From assembly GCA_027729635.1 (NCBI GenBank), contig JAQCEM010000004.1, forward strand, positions 19,850 through 83,849: DNA of 64,000 nt, given 5' to 3'. Under the pieces are notes generated by a model that worked only from the letters and a program-made list of their open reading frames with translations, had not been told where the DNA came from and searched no databases. Source of the stretch: Casp-actino8 sp001510335 (GTDB taxonomy: Bacteria; Actinomycetota; Acidimicrobiia; Acidimicrobiales; Ilumatobacteraceae). The stretch's first letter is position 1. The number at the start of each line of letters is the position of its first letter. Positions 35,180 through 43,438 of the stretch are shown one piece after another. Position numbers and translations under genes: made by a program.

Positions 35180-36091
35180 ATGGCACTTCACCCACAAACC
35201 GCAGCACTCCTCGTCGCTATCAAGCAACTCAATGCTCCCGCACTTGAAACTCAAGAACCAGTTGCCGCTCGCGCCGGTATGGAAATGATGACTGCTCCTT
35301 CAATGGTTGAGCTTCACGAAATTCGCGATATCGACGCTGATGGTGTGCCAGCTCGTTTGTATCGTCCGAATAATCGCACTGACGTTGGTTTGCTCGTGTT
35401 TTACCACGGTGGTGGTTGGGTGCTTGGAAGTATCAATACCCACGATGATGTGTGTCGCAAACTCGCACAATCAATGGGCCACGCGGTGCTCTCAGTTGAC
35501 TACCGTCTCGCTCCCGAGTTCGCATTTCCTGAGCCCTTAAATGATTGCATCGTTGCGTTGCGTTGGGCGCACGCTCACGCCAATGAACTTGGCATTGATG
35601 CATCGCGTATCGCAGTCGGCGGCGACTCTGCTGGAGGAAACTTGGCGGCAGCAGTTGCCAACTTGCAACCAGTGCCACTGAAATTTCAGATGTTGATTTA
35701 CCCAGTCACCGATGCAACGCGTAGTTCACAAAGTTACATCGATAACGGCGAAGGTTTTCGCTTAACGGCTGGTGGCATGAAGTGGTTCTGTGATCACTAT
35801 CTCAGCGGATCCATTGGTTCGCCGACAGATCCACGAGTCTCGCCTCTATTCGCTGACGCGGTAATCTTGGCCTCGGCACCGCCCGCCATCGTCATTACCG
35901 CCGAATACGATCCGCTTCGCGACGAAGGCGAGCAATACGCCAATCGCCTCAATGAGGCCGGCGTCTCATGTTCGTTAACGCGCTATTACGGACAGGTCCA
36001 TGGATTCTTTTCAATGAGCCGATTTGTTGACGACGGTGCCGCAGCAATTACACAAGCAGCGACTGCAACTCGAATCGCTCTTGAGCGCTGA
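35180..36091 (+). CDS. Alpha/beta hydrolase, hormone-sensitive-lipase family
   Basis: A 303-residue esterase or lipase. The oxyanion motif HGGGW begins at His76, the nucleophile is Ser150 in GGDSAGGN, and the triad is completed by Asp244 (YDPLRDEG) and His274 (VHGFFSM), all in family position. No signal peptide, so it is cytoplasmic. It is 27 bases downstream of plsY. Substrate is probably a short acyl ester; natural one unknown. Confidence 0.9.
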   Translation: MALHPQTAALLVAIKQLNAPALETQEPVAARAGMEMMTAPSMVELHEIRDIDADGVPARLYRPNNRTDVGLLVFYHGGGWVLGSINTHDDVCRKLAQSMGHAVLSVDYRLAPEFAFPEPLNDCIVALRWAHAHANELGIDASRIAVGGDSAGGNLAAAVANLQPVPLKFQMLIYPVTDATRSSQSYIDNGEGFRLTAGGMKWFCDHYLSGSIGSPTDPRVSPLFADAVILASAPPAIVITAEYDPLRDEGEQYANRLNEAGVSCSLTRYYGQVHGFFSMSRFVDDGAAAITQAATATRIALER

Positions 36092-36132
36092 CAGGGCAAA
36101 GTCTTTGAAATGCCACTAGGTTGGCACATGTT

Positions 36133-36792
36133 ATGACTGCCAAAAAGACAACGAAAACCGCCCCACCATCGTCAACATTGGTGTTGCTCGTTCGTCATGG
36201 GCAAACTCCGACGACTGGAAAACTCTTGCCTGGTCGCGCCACCGGGCTGCATCTCGCTGACGTCGGAATCAAACAAGCCGAAGCGGTTGCCGAACGTATT
36301 GCTGGATTGAAAAAAGTTGACGCGATTTATGCGTCTCCTCTTGAACGCGCTCGCGAAACTGCTGCGCCTATTGCCAAGGCACTCGGTCTTCGCACAAAAA
36401 TTGATAAAGGTCTACTTGAATGCGAGTTCGGTGATTGGACTGGTGCCGAACTCGGCAAACTCATGAAGCTTCCCGAATGGTCCACGGTTCAACGTGCGCC
36501 GTCAACATTTCGTTTCCCGAATGGTGAGAGTTTCACCGAAATGCAAACACGAATGGTTTCAGCAATTGATCGTTTGGCTGCGCAACATCGAGGCGGGGTC
36601 ATTGTTTGCGTTTCTCACGCCGATCCCATCAAAGCAGCGGTTGCTCATGCCATGGGCACGCACATTGATCTTTTCCAACGGATCGTCATCAGCACCTGTT
36701 CAGTTTCGGCAATTGCATATACCGTTGGTGGACCGATCGTTCTCAACGTCAACTCCACCGGAGGATCGCTCGGCGATCTTCGCCCTTCATGA
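36133..36792 (+). CDS. MSMEG_4193-type histidine phosphatase/phosphomutase
   Basis: A 219-residue protein of the phosphoglycerate-mutase superfamily. The catalytic RHG is in LLVRHGQTPTT, the proton-donor Glu in GLLECEFGDWTG, and the second His in VSHADPIKAAVAHAMG. The family (TIGR03848) is confined to actinobacteria and travels with DUF3090 and the SCO1664-type protein, both of which follow here. Its substrate is not known. A TTG at 36121 is an alternative start. Confidence 0.88.
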   Translation: MTAKKTTKTAPPSSTLVLLVRHGQTPTTGKLLPGRATGLHLADVGIKQAEAVAERIAGLKKVDAIYASPLERARETAAPIAKALGLRTKIDKGLLECEFGDWTGAELGKLMKLPEWSTVQRAPSTFRFPNGESFTEMQTRMVSAIDRLAAQHRGGVIVCVSHADPIKAAVAHAMGTHIDLFQRIVISTCSVSAIAYTVGGPIVLNVNSTGGSLGDLRPS

Positions 36793-36800
36793 GATAGAAC

Positions 36801-37355
36801 ATGGATTTTTTCGCTGATTTTGATTTTGTCGATGTCATTACTTCGGGGGCTATCGGCGAACCCGGACAACGCACGTTCTACATACAGGCGCGAGCAGGTG
36901 CTCGAACAGTGACCATCAGAAGTGAAAAGCAACAAGTGGCGGCGATCGCAAAATACCTTCGTCGTGCCCTCGCCCACTTGCCAATCCCCGAAGGTCAACC
37001 CCCTCGCTCAGTGATGCAACTCACTGAACCAATTCAAGAAGCATTTGTTTTAGGGGCCGTTGCGCTTGAGTTCAACCGCGAAAATGATGACTTTGTTTTA
37101 CATCTCAAAGAATTCGCTCCGCTCTCACAAAATGATGACGATGAGTTCGAAGATGATGACAATGACCATGATGACAACGACGACGACCCCATGGAGAACA
37201 TCCCTGGGGCACGAGCACGAATCAGCATGACACGCGCTCAAGCAATGGCATTTTGCGACAATGCTGATCGCATTGTTTCTGCTGGTCGCCCCGACTGTGA
37301 ATTTTGCGGACTGCCCATCAACACCGACGGCCACTTTTGCCCACGAATGAACTGA
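36801..37355 (+). CDS. DUF3090 protein
   Basis: A 184-residue actinobacterial protein of unknown function. GAIGEPGQRTFYIQARAGARTVTIRSEKQQV and the zinc-knuckle-like end CEFCGLPINTDGHFCPRMN (Cys pairs with a central His) mark the family. Between them is a long acidic stretch (about 111-133, mostly Asp) that may be a lineage insertion. It lies eight bases after the phosphomutase and 18 before the kinase-fold gene. Confidence 0.9.
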   Translation: MDFFADFDFVDVITSGAIGEPGQRTFYIQARAGARTVTIRSEKQQVAAIAKYLRRALAHLPIPEGQPPRSVMQLTEPIQEAFVLGAVALEFNRENDDFVLHLKEFAPLSQNDDDEFEDDDNDHDDNDDDPMENIPGARARISMTRAQAMAFCDNADRIVSAGRPDCEFCGLPINTDGHFCPRMN

Positions 37356-37373
37356 CTTGTTCGAATCGTCATC

Positions 37374-38066
37374 ATGAATATTTTGGATTTACTGCAGCAC
37401 GGCGACATTGAAGTCGAAGGTCGCATGCCGTACAGCAGCAACGCAACTTTTCTGGTGAAGCTGACACTTGGTGATCAAGTCGGTCAAGGTATTTACAAGC
37501 CACTGCGCGGCGAACGACCGCTGTGGGATTTTCCATCAGGGCTGTATCAACGCGAGGTAGCTGCCTATCTTTTGTCTGAAGCCATGGAAGTTCACGTCAT
37601 CCCGCCAACCATTGAACGAGATGGTCCTTTTGGAATTGGTTCTTTGCAATGGTTCATTGATGCCCGTTTTGAAGAGCACTACTTCACGTTGTACGAATCG
37701 CGCGAAGACCTGCACGATCAGTTTCGCAATATGGCGGCTTTTGACATTGTTGCCAACAACACTGACCGCAAAAGTGGACATTGCCTCATTGACAGTGACG
37801 ATCGCATCTGGGGAATTGATCAAGGTTTGTGTTTTTCGGCCGGGTTCAAATTGCGCACGGTGATTTGGGAGTTCGGCGGAGAAGCAATTGCCCCAGATTT
37901 GTTAGAGAAAATTCAACGTGTTGTTGATCACCCACCACTTGAAGTGGCAGCACTTCTTAATGCCGATGAAATTGAAGCAATGATTGAGCGGGCTGCAATG
38001 CTCGCCCAAGGTGGTATGTTCCCCGTTGATGCATCTGGCCACCGCTACCCCTGGCCAATGGTCTAA
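37374..38066 (+). CDS. SCO1664-type protein with PI3/4-kinase-like fold
   Basis: A 230-residue member of TIGR03843. GIYKPLRGERPLWDFP carries the likely nucleotide-binding Lys, FDIVANNTDRKSGHCLID resembles the catalytic loop (Asn, Asp, Arg), and IWGIDQGLCF resembles the metal-binding IDxG segment of phosphoinositide-kinase-like proteins. Whether it is an active kinase is unknown. With the phosphatase-fold and DUF3090 neighbours it forms a conserved actinobacterial trio. Confidence 0.88.
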   Translation: MNILDLLQHGDIEVEGRMPYSSNATFLVKLTLGDQVGQGIYKPLRGERPLWDFPSGLYQREVAAYLLSEAMEVHVIPPTIERDGPFGIGSLQWFIDARFEEHYFTLYESREDLHDQFRNMAAFDIVANNTDRKSGHCLIDSDDRIWGIDQGLCFSAGFKLRTVIWEFGGEAIAPDLLEKIQRVVDHPPLEVAALLNADEIEAMIERAAMLAQGGMFPVDASGHRYPWPMV

Positions 38067-38098
38067 ACACTTACACCCAAGACTTGTGGCGAATAATC

Positions 38099-39130
38099 AT
38101 GCATGACGAAAATCTTGACCCGCTCATTGATCGGTCTGATCTTGATGGATTGGTACGACTGATTGATGCTCGGTGCGAGACACGCGATTGGGAAGGTCTC
38201 TTTCGTATTCGCGAACGTGCTCAACTGGCAACACAGACTGGTCGCCAAGTGTGGCCAGCTGCGACTTTGGCCGAATACCGTTTGGCGTTACATGCAAGTA
38301 CTGAGTGGGCGGCCAAGGTTTTACAAGAAGATGCCGGCCGTTTTACGATTGGTCCATTGACTGAGGTCGTTGCACAGAATCATTCGTGGCATGACTTGCA
38401 AACATTGCTCGTCGCTGGACCACGCTCGGCATTCATCGCTCACGAGCGTGCGATTCGTGGTGAAGTCATTGATCGCGCCTCGGTCGGCGACGTGCTTGAT
38501 GTTTTGGATCTTCCGCTCGAACTTCAGCCGTGGGAACCCACATATCCAGTTGCGACGTATTCAGATAATGGAATTGATGCACCTTCCCCAAGCGATGTCT
38601 GGCGACATGAATGGACCGATATCGAGGCTGATGAATTTTTCGAGGACATGATTGTTGACGATCCATTTGTCCGTGATGCGTTGCGATCCCTGGTTGAACC
38701 TTGGACATCATCATCTGGCGGTCAGGCGACATCAGTTGTAGTTGATGGAACAGTTAACGATGCAATGAGTGCTTTGGGATATCGCTCTTTTCGGGTGACC
38801 CAGTTGACAACTGAGCAAGCAGTGCAATGGTTGGCATGGTCTGGGTCTTCGGGGGGCACTCACGGTCGTCGGCGTGGCGCAGCGCTCGGTCGCTTCGGCG
38901 TGTGGTGGTTGCTCGCGGCAATAGGTGGCTTTACCGAAGATTGGGACGAACTACGAGACGCTGACGATTTGGCTCACGAAATTGGTGACACCGCTCAGGC
39001 CTTGCGTTGGTTCCGAGTCGATACGGGGGGCCATCATCCCTATGAATTGGCCCTGGCCGCCGAGGATCCCGATAACGACATCGCAGTCGCTCTCCTCGCC
39101 CACGACCCCGCCAACTCAACCCACAAATAA
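38099..39130 (+). CDS. Unrecognised soluble protein downstream of the kinase-fold trio
   Basis: A 343-residue acidic protein, no signal peptide or clear membrane segment except the mildly hydrophobic FGVWWLLAAIGGF. It is rich in Trp, Asp and Glu. Two halves can be seen: a helical N-terminal part (1-110), and a C-terminal part with GALGYRSFRVTQLTTEQAVQWLAW-like text followed by GSSGGTHGRRRGAALG. I recognise no family. The 33-base gap after the kinase-fold gene suggests it is a fourth member of that operon. An in-frame TTG at 38084 could add five residues. Confidence 0.7.
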   Translation: MHDENLDPLIDRSDLDGLVRLIDARCETRDWEGLFRIRERAQLATQTGRQVWPAATLAEYRLALHASTEWAAKVLQEDAGRFTIGPLTEVVAQNHSWHDLQTLLVAGPRSAFIAHERAIRGEVIDRASVGDVLDVLDLPLELQPWEPTYPVATYSDNGIDAPSPSDVWRHEWTDIEADEFFEDMIVDDPFVRDALRSLVEPWTSSSGGQATSVVVDGTVNDAMSALGYRSFRVTQLTTEQAVQWLAWSGSSGGTHGRRRGAALGRFGVWWLLAAIGGFTEDWDELRDADDLAHEIGDTAQALRWFRVDTGGHHPYELALAAEDPDNDIAVALLAHDPANSTHK

Positions 39131-39137
39131 GCCTTCG

Positions 39138-39170
39138 TACTTTGGGTTCCAACTGCCGGAACCAAAAGTA
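39138..39170 (+). terminator. Stem-loop after the unrecognised gene
   Basis: TACTTTGGGTTCC pairs with GGAACCAAAAGTA (one mismatch in 13) around a seven-base loop, starting seven bases after the stop at 39130. No T-run follows. Core ACTTTGG is shared with the neighbouring larger hairpin. Confidence 0.5.
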
Positions 39171-39185
39171 CAAAGTGGTCAAAAA

Positions 39186-39240
39186 CACCCACTTTGGAAT
39201 CTGGCTACCGCTAGGCGGCAACGAGATTCCAAAGTGGGTG
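39186..39240 (-). terminator. Perfect 17-bp hairpin, etfA terminator
   Basis: CACCCACTTTGGAATCT (39186-39202) is an exact reverse complement of 39224-39240, with a 21-base loop that itself holds CCGC/GCGG. On the minus strand TGTTTTTG follows the stem, so it is a strong intrinsic terminator for etfB-etfA. It lies nine bases past the etfA stop. Confidence 0.75.
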
Positions 39241-39248
39241 AATTGGGG

Positions 39249-40211
39249 TCAGCGGCCTTGGAGGGCTTCGATGAGCTTGGGCAGCACCTTGTGTACGTCG
39301 CCCACGATTCCAAGGTCGGCAATACCGAAGATCGGCGCTTCCTTGTCCTTGTTGATGGCGATGATGTTCTTAGAACCCTTCATACCCACCATGTGCTGAG
39401 TCGCACCCGAGATACCCGCAGCGATGTACACGCTGGGCTTCACAACCTTGCCGGTCTGGCCGACTTGGTAGCTGTACGGAACCCATCCGGCGTCCACGAT
39501 GGCACGTGAAGCGCCAGGCGCACCCTTGAGCAACTTGGCCAAAGTCTCGATCATCGCGTAGTTGGCGCTTTCGCCAAGTCCACGTCCACCCGACACCACC
39601 ACGTTGGCTTCGTCGAGCTTGGGACCGGTCGTTTCTTCAACATGCACTGCGGTGATCTTGGCGGTTCCGGTTGCACCGAGATCAGGAACGTTGACGGCCT
39701 GCACTGCAGCCGCTGCGCCACCCGATGTTTCGGGGTTGAATGACTTCGGGCGGAATGCTGCCAAGTACGGAGCACCACCGGTGAAGGTTGTCGTGACCAA
39801 AGTGTTGCCACCAAAGATTGGCGTGGTAGCTGAAACTGAATCTCCATCAACTTCAATGTCAACACTATTGGTGAGCACGGTGCGACCGAGTTTGACCGAC
39901 AAACGAGCCATCACATCGCGGCCTTCGTATGACTGCGGGAACATGATGAGGTCGGGCGATTCGCCGCCGTCAATCGTGGCCTTCATTGCCGAAGCAACGG
40001 CAACGCCTGCCAAGTTCTGGCCGTAGTCCACTGCGAAAACTTTGCTTGCGCCGTATTCGCCAAGTGCACCAGCGACCGAGGCACCGTCACCGGCTACCCA
40101 CACGCTCACTGATCCGCCAAGAGTGCGGGCCTTGGTCACCAATTCAAGTGAACCTGAAGTTGGTGCGCCATTTGCGACCTGAGCAAAAACCCAAATGTTG
40201 CTAATTCCCAT
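39249..40211 (-). CDS. etfA: Electron transfer flavoprotein alpha subunit
   Basis: A 320-residue subunit that binds FAD and passes electrons from acyl-CoA and other dehydrogenases to the quinone pool. The C-terminal FAD domain is complete: SGGRGLGESANYAMIETLAKLL, AIVDAGWVPYSYQVGQTGKVVKPSVYIAAGISGATQH, and INKDKEAPIFGIADLGIVGD. It follows etfB by 78 bases with a small hairpin between. Codon use is biased to C-ending codons, suggesting high expression. Confidence 0.96.
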   Translation of the reverse strand: MGISNIWVFAQVANGAPTSGSLELVTKARTLGGSVSVWVAGDGASVAGALGEYGASKVFAVDYGQNLAGVAVASAMKATIDGGESPDLIMFPQSYEGRDVMARLSVKLGRTVLTNSVDIEVDGDSVSATTPIFGGNTLVTTTFTGGAPYLAAFRPKSFNPETSGGAAAAVQAVNVPDLGATGTAKITAVHVEETTGPKLDEANVVVSGGRGLGESANYAMIETLAKLLKGAPGASRAIVDAGWVPYSYQVGQTGKVVKPSVYIAAGISGATQHMVGMKGSKNIIAINKDKEAPIFGIADLGIVGDVHKVLPKLIEALQGR

Positions 40212-40273
40212 TGTTCTGTCCGTTCTTGTTCTTTGTCGTCGTTAGGTAGATGTGGTTGTGGTTGTAGATCAGC

Positions 40274-40289
40274 AAACCGCAAGCGGTTT
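40274..40289 (-). promoter_or_regulatory. Hairpin directly after the etfB stop
   Basis: AAACCG and CGGTTT make a 6-bp stem with a four-base loop, starting immediately after the etfB stop codon on the minus strand. No T-run beyond the stem. It may protect the etfB 3' end or partly reduce read-through to etfA. Confidence 0.4.
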
Positions 40290-41066
40290 TCAGATGACCT
40301 TCAGACCTTCGAGGAAGGTCACGATCTTGCCGAATGTTTCGCCGTCATCTTCGATGACTTCACCAGCAGCACGAGCTTCTGCTTGAGCAACGTTGCTGAT
40401 TTGCTGACCAGCGCCAGCCCAGCCAACGGGAGTCACGCCAAGATCGGCAGCAGTTACTTCATCAACTGGCTTTGACTTTGCAGCCATGATGCCTTTGAAG
40501 CTTGGGTAACGAGGCTCAACAACACCAGCGGTCACTGAAATGAGCGCTGGCAGTGGGCAGGTCACTTCGTCATAACCATCTTCGGTCTGACGATCGGCCT
40601 TGAGCACTCCGCCTTCAATCGCAACTTTCTTTGAGAAAGTTACCGAAGGCAATCCGAGAACTTCAGCGAGTTGCTCGGGAACTGTTCCGGTGTAACCATC
40701 GCTTGATTCGGTCGCAGCGATAATCAAATCGGCGCCACCCAAACGCTGAATTGCCGCAGCCAAAATCTTTGCGGTCGTGAGTGCGTCTGAACCCTGCAAT
40801 GCCGGATCAGAAACGAGCACTGCTTTAGCAGCACCCATTGCGAGGGCGGTGCGCAAACCAGCGGTCTCGCTATTCGGTGCCATCGACACCAGGCTGACTT
40901 CACCGCCACCTGCTGCATCAACCAACTGCAAGGCCATTTCAACGCCGTAGCTGTCGGACTCGTCAAGGATCAATTTGCCTTTGCGCTCGAGCGTGTTTGA
41001 CGAGGCGTCAAGGGCTCCGGGGTTGGCGGGGTCGGGGATCTGCTTCACACAGACGATTACGTTCAT
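40290..41066 (-). CDS. etfB: Electron transfer flavoprotein beta subunit
   Basis: A 258-residue partner of EtfA. MNVIVCVKQIPDPANPGALD is the standard beginning; ALAMGAAKAVLVSD and AATESSDGYTGTVPEQLAEVLGLPSVTF form the AMP-binding and ETF-signature region. It starts a two-gene operon divergent from the lipid-kinase gene. With the thiolase-fold operon and the TesB gene it points to active fatty-acid or acyl-CoA metabolism. Confidence 0.96.
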   Translation of the reverse strand: MNVIVCVKQIPDPANPGALDASSNTLERKGKLILDESDSYGVEMALQLVDAAGGGEVSLVSMAPNSETAGLRTALAMGAAKAVLVSDPALQGSDALTTAKILAAAIQRLGGADLIIAATESSDGYTGTVPEQLAEVLGLPSVTFSKKVAIEGGVLKADRQTEDGYDEVTCPLPALISVTAGVVEPRYPSFKGIMAAKSKPVDEVTAADLGVTPVGWAGAGQQISNVAQAEARAAGEVIEDDGETFGKIVTFLEGLKVI

Positions 41067-41195
41067 AGTTCGCTATTCTTGCGCCTTGTGCACGGTTTCA
41101 CACAACCCATCCCACATCTAAATAAGTGACTCCCGACCTACCCATCAAGGCGTCGGCTCAACTCCTCGCTAAATGGGCTGGTACGGTCTCAGGCG

Positions 41196-42197
41196 GTGCG
41201 GATTCTGCTGGTCGTCAACTCCTTTGCCTCCTCGGTCACGGCGCGAAACACGGTCATCGTGCATCGAGCCTTGTCGCGGCAACACGATGTCCAGATCGTT
41301 GAGACCAATCGCCGTGGCCATGCCACCCGATTTGCCCAAGACGCCGCCCACCGGGGAATTGATCTGGTGATTTCGTTTGGTGGCGATGGCACTCTCAATG
41401 AAGTCGCGACCGGTGTTGCTGGCTCCGAAACTGCCCTAGGCGTTTTGCCTGGTGGAAGCACCAATGTTTTTGCGCGAACCATCGGTCTCCCCAATGACCC
41501 CGTTGCTGCAGCCTCATTGCTCGTTGCCGGCCTCGAAGATCCCGAGGCGAATATTCGTCCCATCGGTCTTGGTCGCGTCAACGGTCGTTTCTTTTGTTTC
41601 CATACCGGGATCGGTTACGACGCTGCCGTCGTGCGCACTGTCGAAACACGTGCATCACTGAAACGTTGGGCGGGGCATCCACTTTTCATTTACGCAGCGT
41701 TACATACGTGGCTCAACAAATACGATCGTCATCATCCGCATTTCAGTGTCGCTGCTGATTCGGCGATCGGTGGTCCTGGTGGACTCACCGACAATGAGAA
41801 CCTCAACTACGACCCATCACGTTTCGTTGATGACGGCTACTTCACCATTGTTCTTAATACAAATCCATATTCGTTCTTGGGTAATCGTCCTCTTGATTTG
41901 TCACCAGCAGCCGGCCTTGACAAACCGTTAGTTGCAGTTACTTTCCGCACGATGTCAGCCATCGCGATTATTCGCACACTCGCCGGCGCACTGAAAGGTG
42001 GCGGAGTCACTCCGAGCAAGCACGTTGCATGTTTCAACGATGTGCACGAACTCATCGTTGAAAATGCCGAACCATTTCCGTACCAAGTAGACGGCGACTA
42101 TCTAGGTGAATCAACGCGTTTGCATTTCAGGCATGTACCAGAGGCAGTGAAATTACTTTTCCCCGTTCAGCCTGTTGATCAAATACTCGAAGACTGA
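41196..42197 (+). CDS. Diacylglycerol-kinase-family lipid kinase
   Basis: A 333-residue DAGK/YegS/sphingosine-kinase family protein. The nucleotide motif SFGGDGTLNEVATGV, followed by LGVLPGGSTNVFARTIGLP, is complete; the C-terminal beta domain ends PYQVDGDYLGES. GTG start; TACGGT lies eight bases upstream, so the message may be leaderless. Its 3' end overlaps the convergent phosphodiesterase by 19 bases. The lipid phosphorylated is not determined. Confidence 0.88.
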   Translation: MRILLVVNSFASSVTARNTVIVHRALSRQHDVQIVETNRRGHATRFAQDAAHRGIDLVISFGGDGTLNEVATGVAGSETALGVLPGGSTNVFARTIGLPNDPVAAASLLVAGLEDPEANIRPIGLGRVNGRFFCFHTGIGYDAAVVRTVETRASLKRWAGHPLFIYAALHTWLNKYDRHHPHFSVAADSAIGGPGGLTDNENLNYDPSRFVDDGYFTIVLNTNPYSFLGNRPLDLSPAAGLDKPLVAVTFRTMSAIAIIRTLAGALKGGGVTPSKHVACFNDVHELIVENAEPFPYQVDGDYLGESTRLHFRHVPEAVKLLFPVQPVDQILED

Positions 42198-42886
42198 TCA
42201 CGTACTTGCAGTGCGATATCAGGAACGTTGGTACAAATTCCGTCAACGCCCCAGGCAATGAGTTCTGCCATTCTCTTCGGATCGTCGCAGGTCCATGTGT
42301 TTAGTGCGAGACCATGTTGGTGGCATGCGTTAACAGTTTCCTGAGTTACAAAATTGACCCAAGGATGTAACGCACTGTGCCCACTCTTCACGAGGTCAGG
42401 TAACACCAAGTCAAATTCGTCGGGACGAACACCAACTGTTAGCCATGCAGTTGCGATGGTCGGCCGAAGTTGTTGACAACGATCAATGGTCTCGCGACGG
42501 AACGAAGAAATCAACCAACGGTCATTTCCTTCGGGACGTCGTTCAAGGCAAGTAATGGTTTGATCAGCAATTGATTCGCTCGCATCAAAGTCGGGTTGTT
42601 CGGGGTCATTCTTGATTTCAACGTTCACCCACATCGGCACGCATGCATCCAGTGCTTCATCAAGCGTGCACACATGGTCGGGCAATTCCGAATATTTGAC
42701 TTGCGAAATGATTTGCCCGTCATCGAGTGTCGCATTGTGATGGACGACCAAAACGCCGTCGAGAGTTCGTCGCACATCAAGCTCCGCAGCATCAGAACCC
42801 AGCAAAACTGCACGTTTAAAAGCAGAAATTGTGTTTTCCTTCTCGACAGCCGATGCACCACGGTGAGCGAGTACCTGAGTTCCCAT
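42179..42886 (-). CDS. Glycerophosphodiester phosphodiesterase
   Basis: A 235-residue TIM-barrel enzyme releasing glycerol 3-phosphate from glycerophosphodiesters. Catalytic motifs are LAHRGASAVEKENTISAF (His-Arg and Glu-Asn), AAELDVRRTLDGVLVVHHN (metal Glu/Asp and general His) and VNVEIKND. No signal peptide, so it is a UgpQ-like cytoplasmic form. It overlaps the convergent lipid-kinase gene at the 3' ends. Confidence 0.9.
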   Translation of the reverse strand: MGTQVLAHRGASAVEKENTISAFKRAVLLGSDAAELDVRRTLDGVLVVHHNATLDDGQIISQVKYSELPDHVCTLDEALDACVPMWVNVEIKNDPEQPDFDASESIADQTITCLERRPEGNDRWLISSFRRETIDRCQQLRPTIATAWLTVGVRPDEFDLVLPDLVKSGHSALHPWVNFVTQETVNACHQHGLALNTWTCDDPKRMAELIAWGVDGICTNVPDIALQVRDQSSSI

Positions 42887-43108
42887 ACCTTGAGTTAACT
42901 CTGATTACACACCAACAAGAACATTTTTATTTTTTATATTCGAAAAAATTTGTCCTGTGACGAAAAAATATGACCTGACCCCTTGCGTGTTCATCTGTTG
43001 TTTGCCAACCTTGAACAGTCAGTTCATTCAGATAGTCGGTTTATTCAGGCATCTGAATTTTCTGTCAGTTATACAACCCCTCACCCCCTAACTTGCCTGG
43101 AGCACACC
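42887..43108. promoter_or_regulatory. AT-rich divergent region upstream of whiB1
   Basis: A 222-base gap between the phosphodiesterase start and the WhiB start. It contains T- and A-runs around 42920-42970 and a pair of 20-nt direct repeats (entered separately). The WhiB frame stays open to 42983 but the part before 43109 lacks conserved sequence and is taken as leader. Confidence 0.55.
42941..42980 (+). repeat. Two 20-nt direct repeats upstream of whiB1
   Basis: CGAAAAAATTTGTCCTG at 42941 recurs at 42961 as CGAAAAAATATGACCTG: 15 of 17 positions agree, at a 20-nt period, about two helical turns. Such spacing suits a regulator bound twice on one face. It lies about 130-170 bases before the WhiB GTG. 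Confidence 0.6.
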
Positions 43109-43426
43109 GTGTCAATCCTTGCCTCTTCACTTGCACTTGGTTCCGCTGATTACTCATGGCGCGATGAAGCCGTTTGCCGTGACACCGACCCCGATCTGTT
43201 TTTCCCAATAGGAACAACCGGTCAAGCGCTTCTACAAATTGACCGAGCAAAGCAAGTCTGTAACGAATGCACAGTTCAAGTGAGCTGTCTTGAGTTCGCA
43301 CTCGAAACCAACCAAGACTCTGGTGTCTGGGGCGGAACCTCCGAGGAAGAACGTCGCGACATTCGTCGTAAAATTGCTGCACGTCATCGCGCTGCCCAGT
43401 TGGCAGCTCGTTCGTTCGCTTCCTGA
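43109..43426 (+). CDS. whiB1: WhiB1-like iron-sulfur transcription regulator
   Basis: A 105-residue regulator. GTG at 43109 has GGAG six bases ahead. Cys23, Cys51, Cys54 and Cys60 (AVCRDTDPDLFFP, QVCNECTVQVSC) hold the [4Fe-4S] cluster; GVWGG (72-76) is the family turn and the end is basic. Sequence is closest to WhiB1, an essential nitric-oxide-responsive protein that binds the primary sigma factor. The neighbour is a PdtaS-type kinase, the same order as in mycobacteria. Confidence 0.92.
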   Translation: MSILASSLALGSADYSWRDEAVCRDTDPDLFFPIGTTGQALLQIDRAKQVCNECTVQVSCLEFALETNQDSGVWGGTSEEERRDIRRKIAARHRAAQLAARSFAS

Positions 43427-43438
43427 GAAGTTTTCGGT

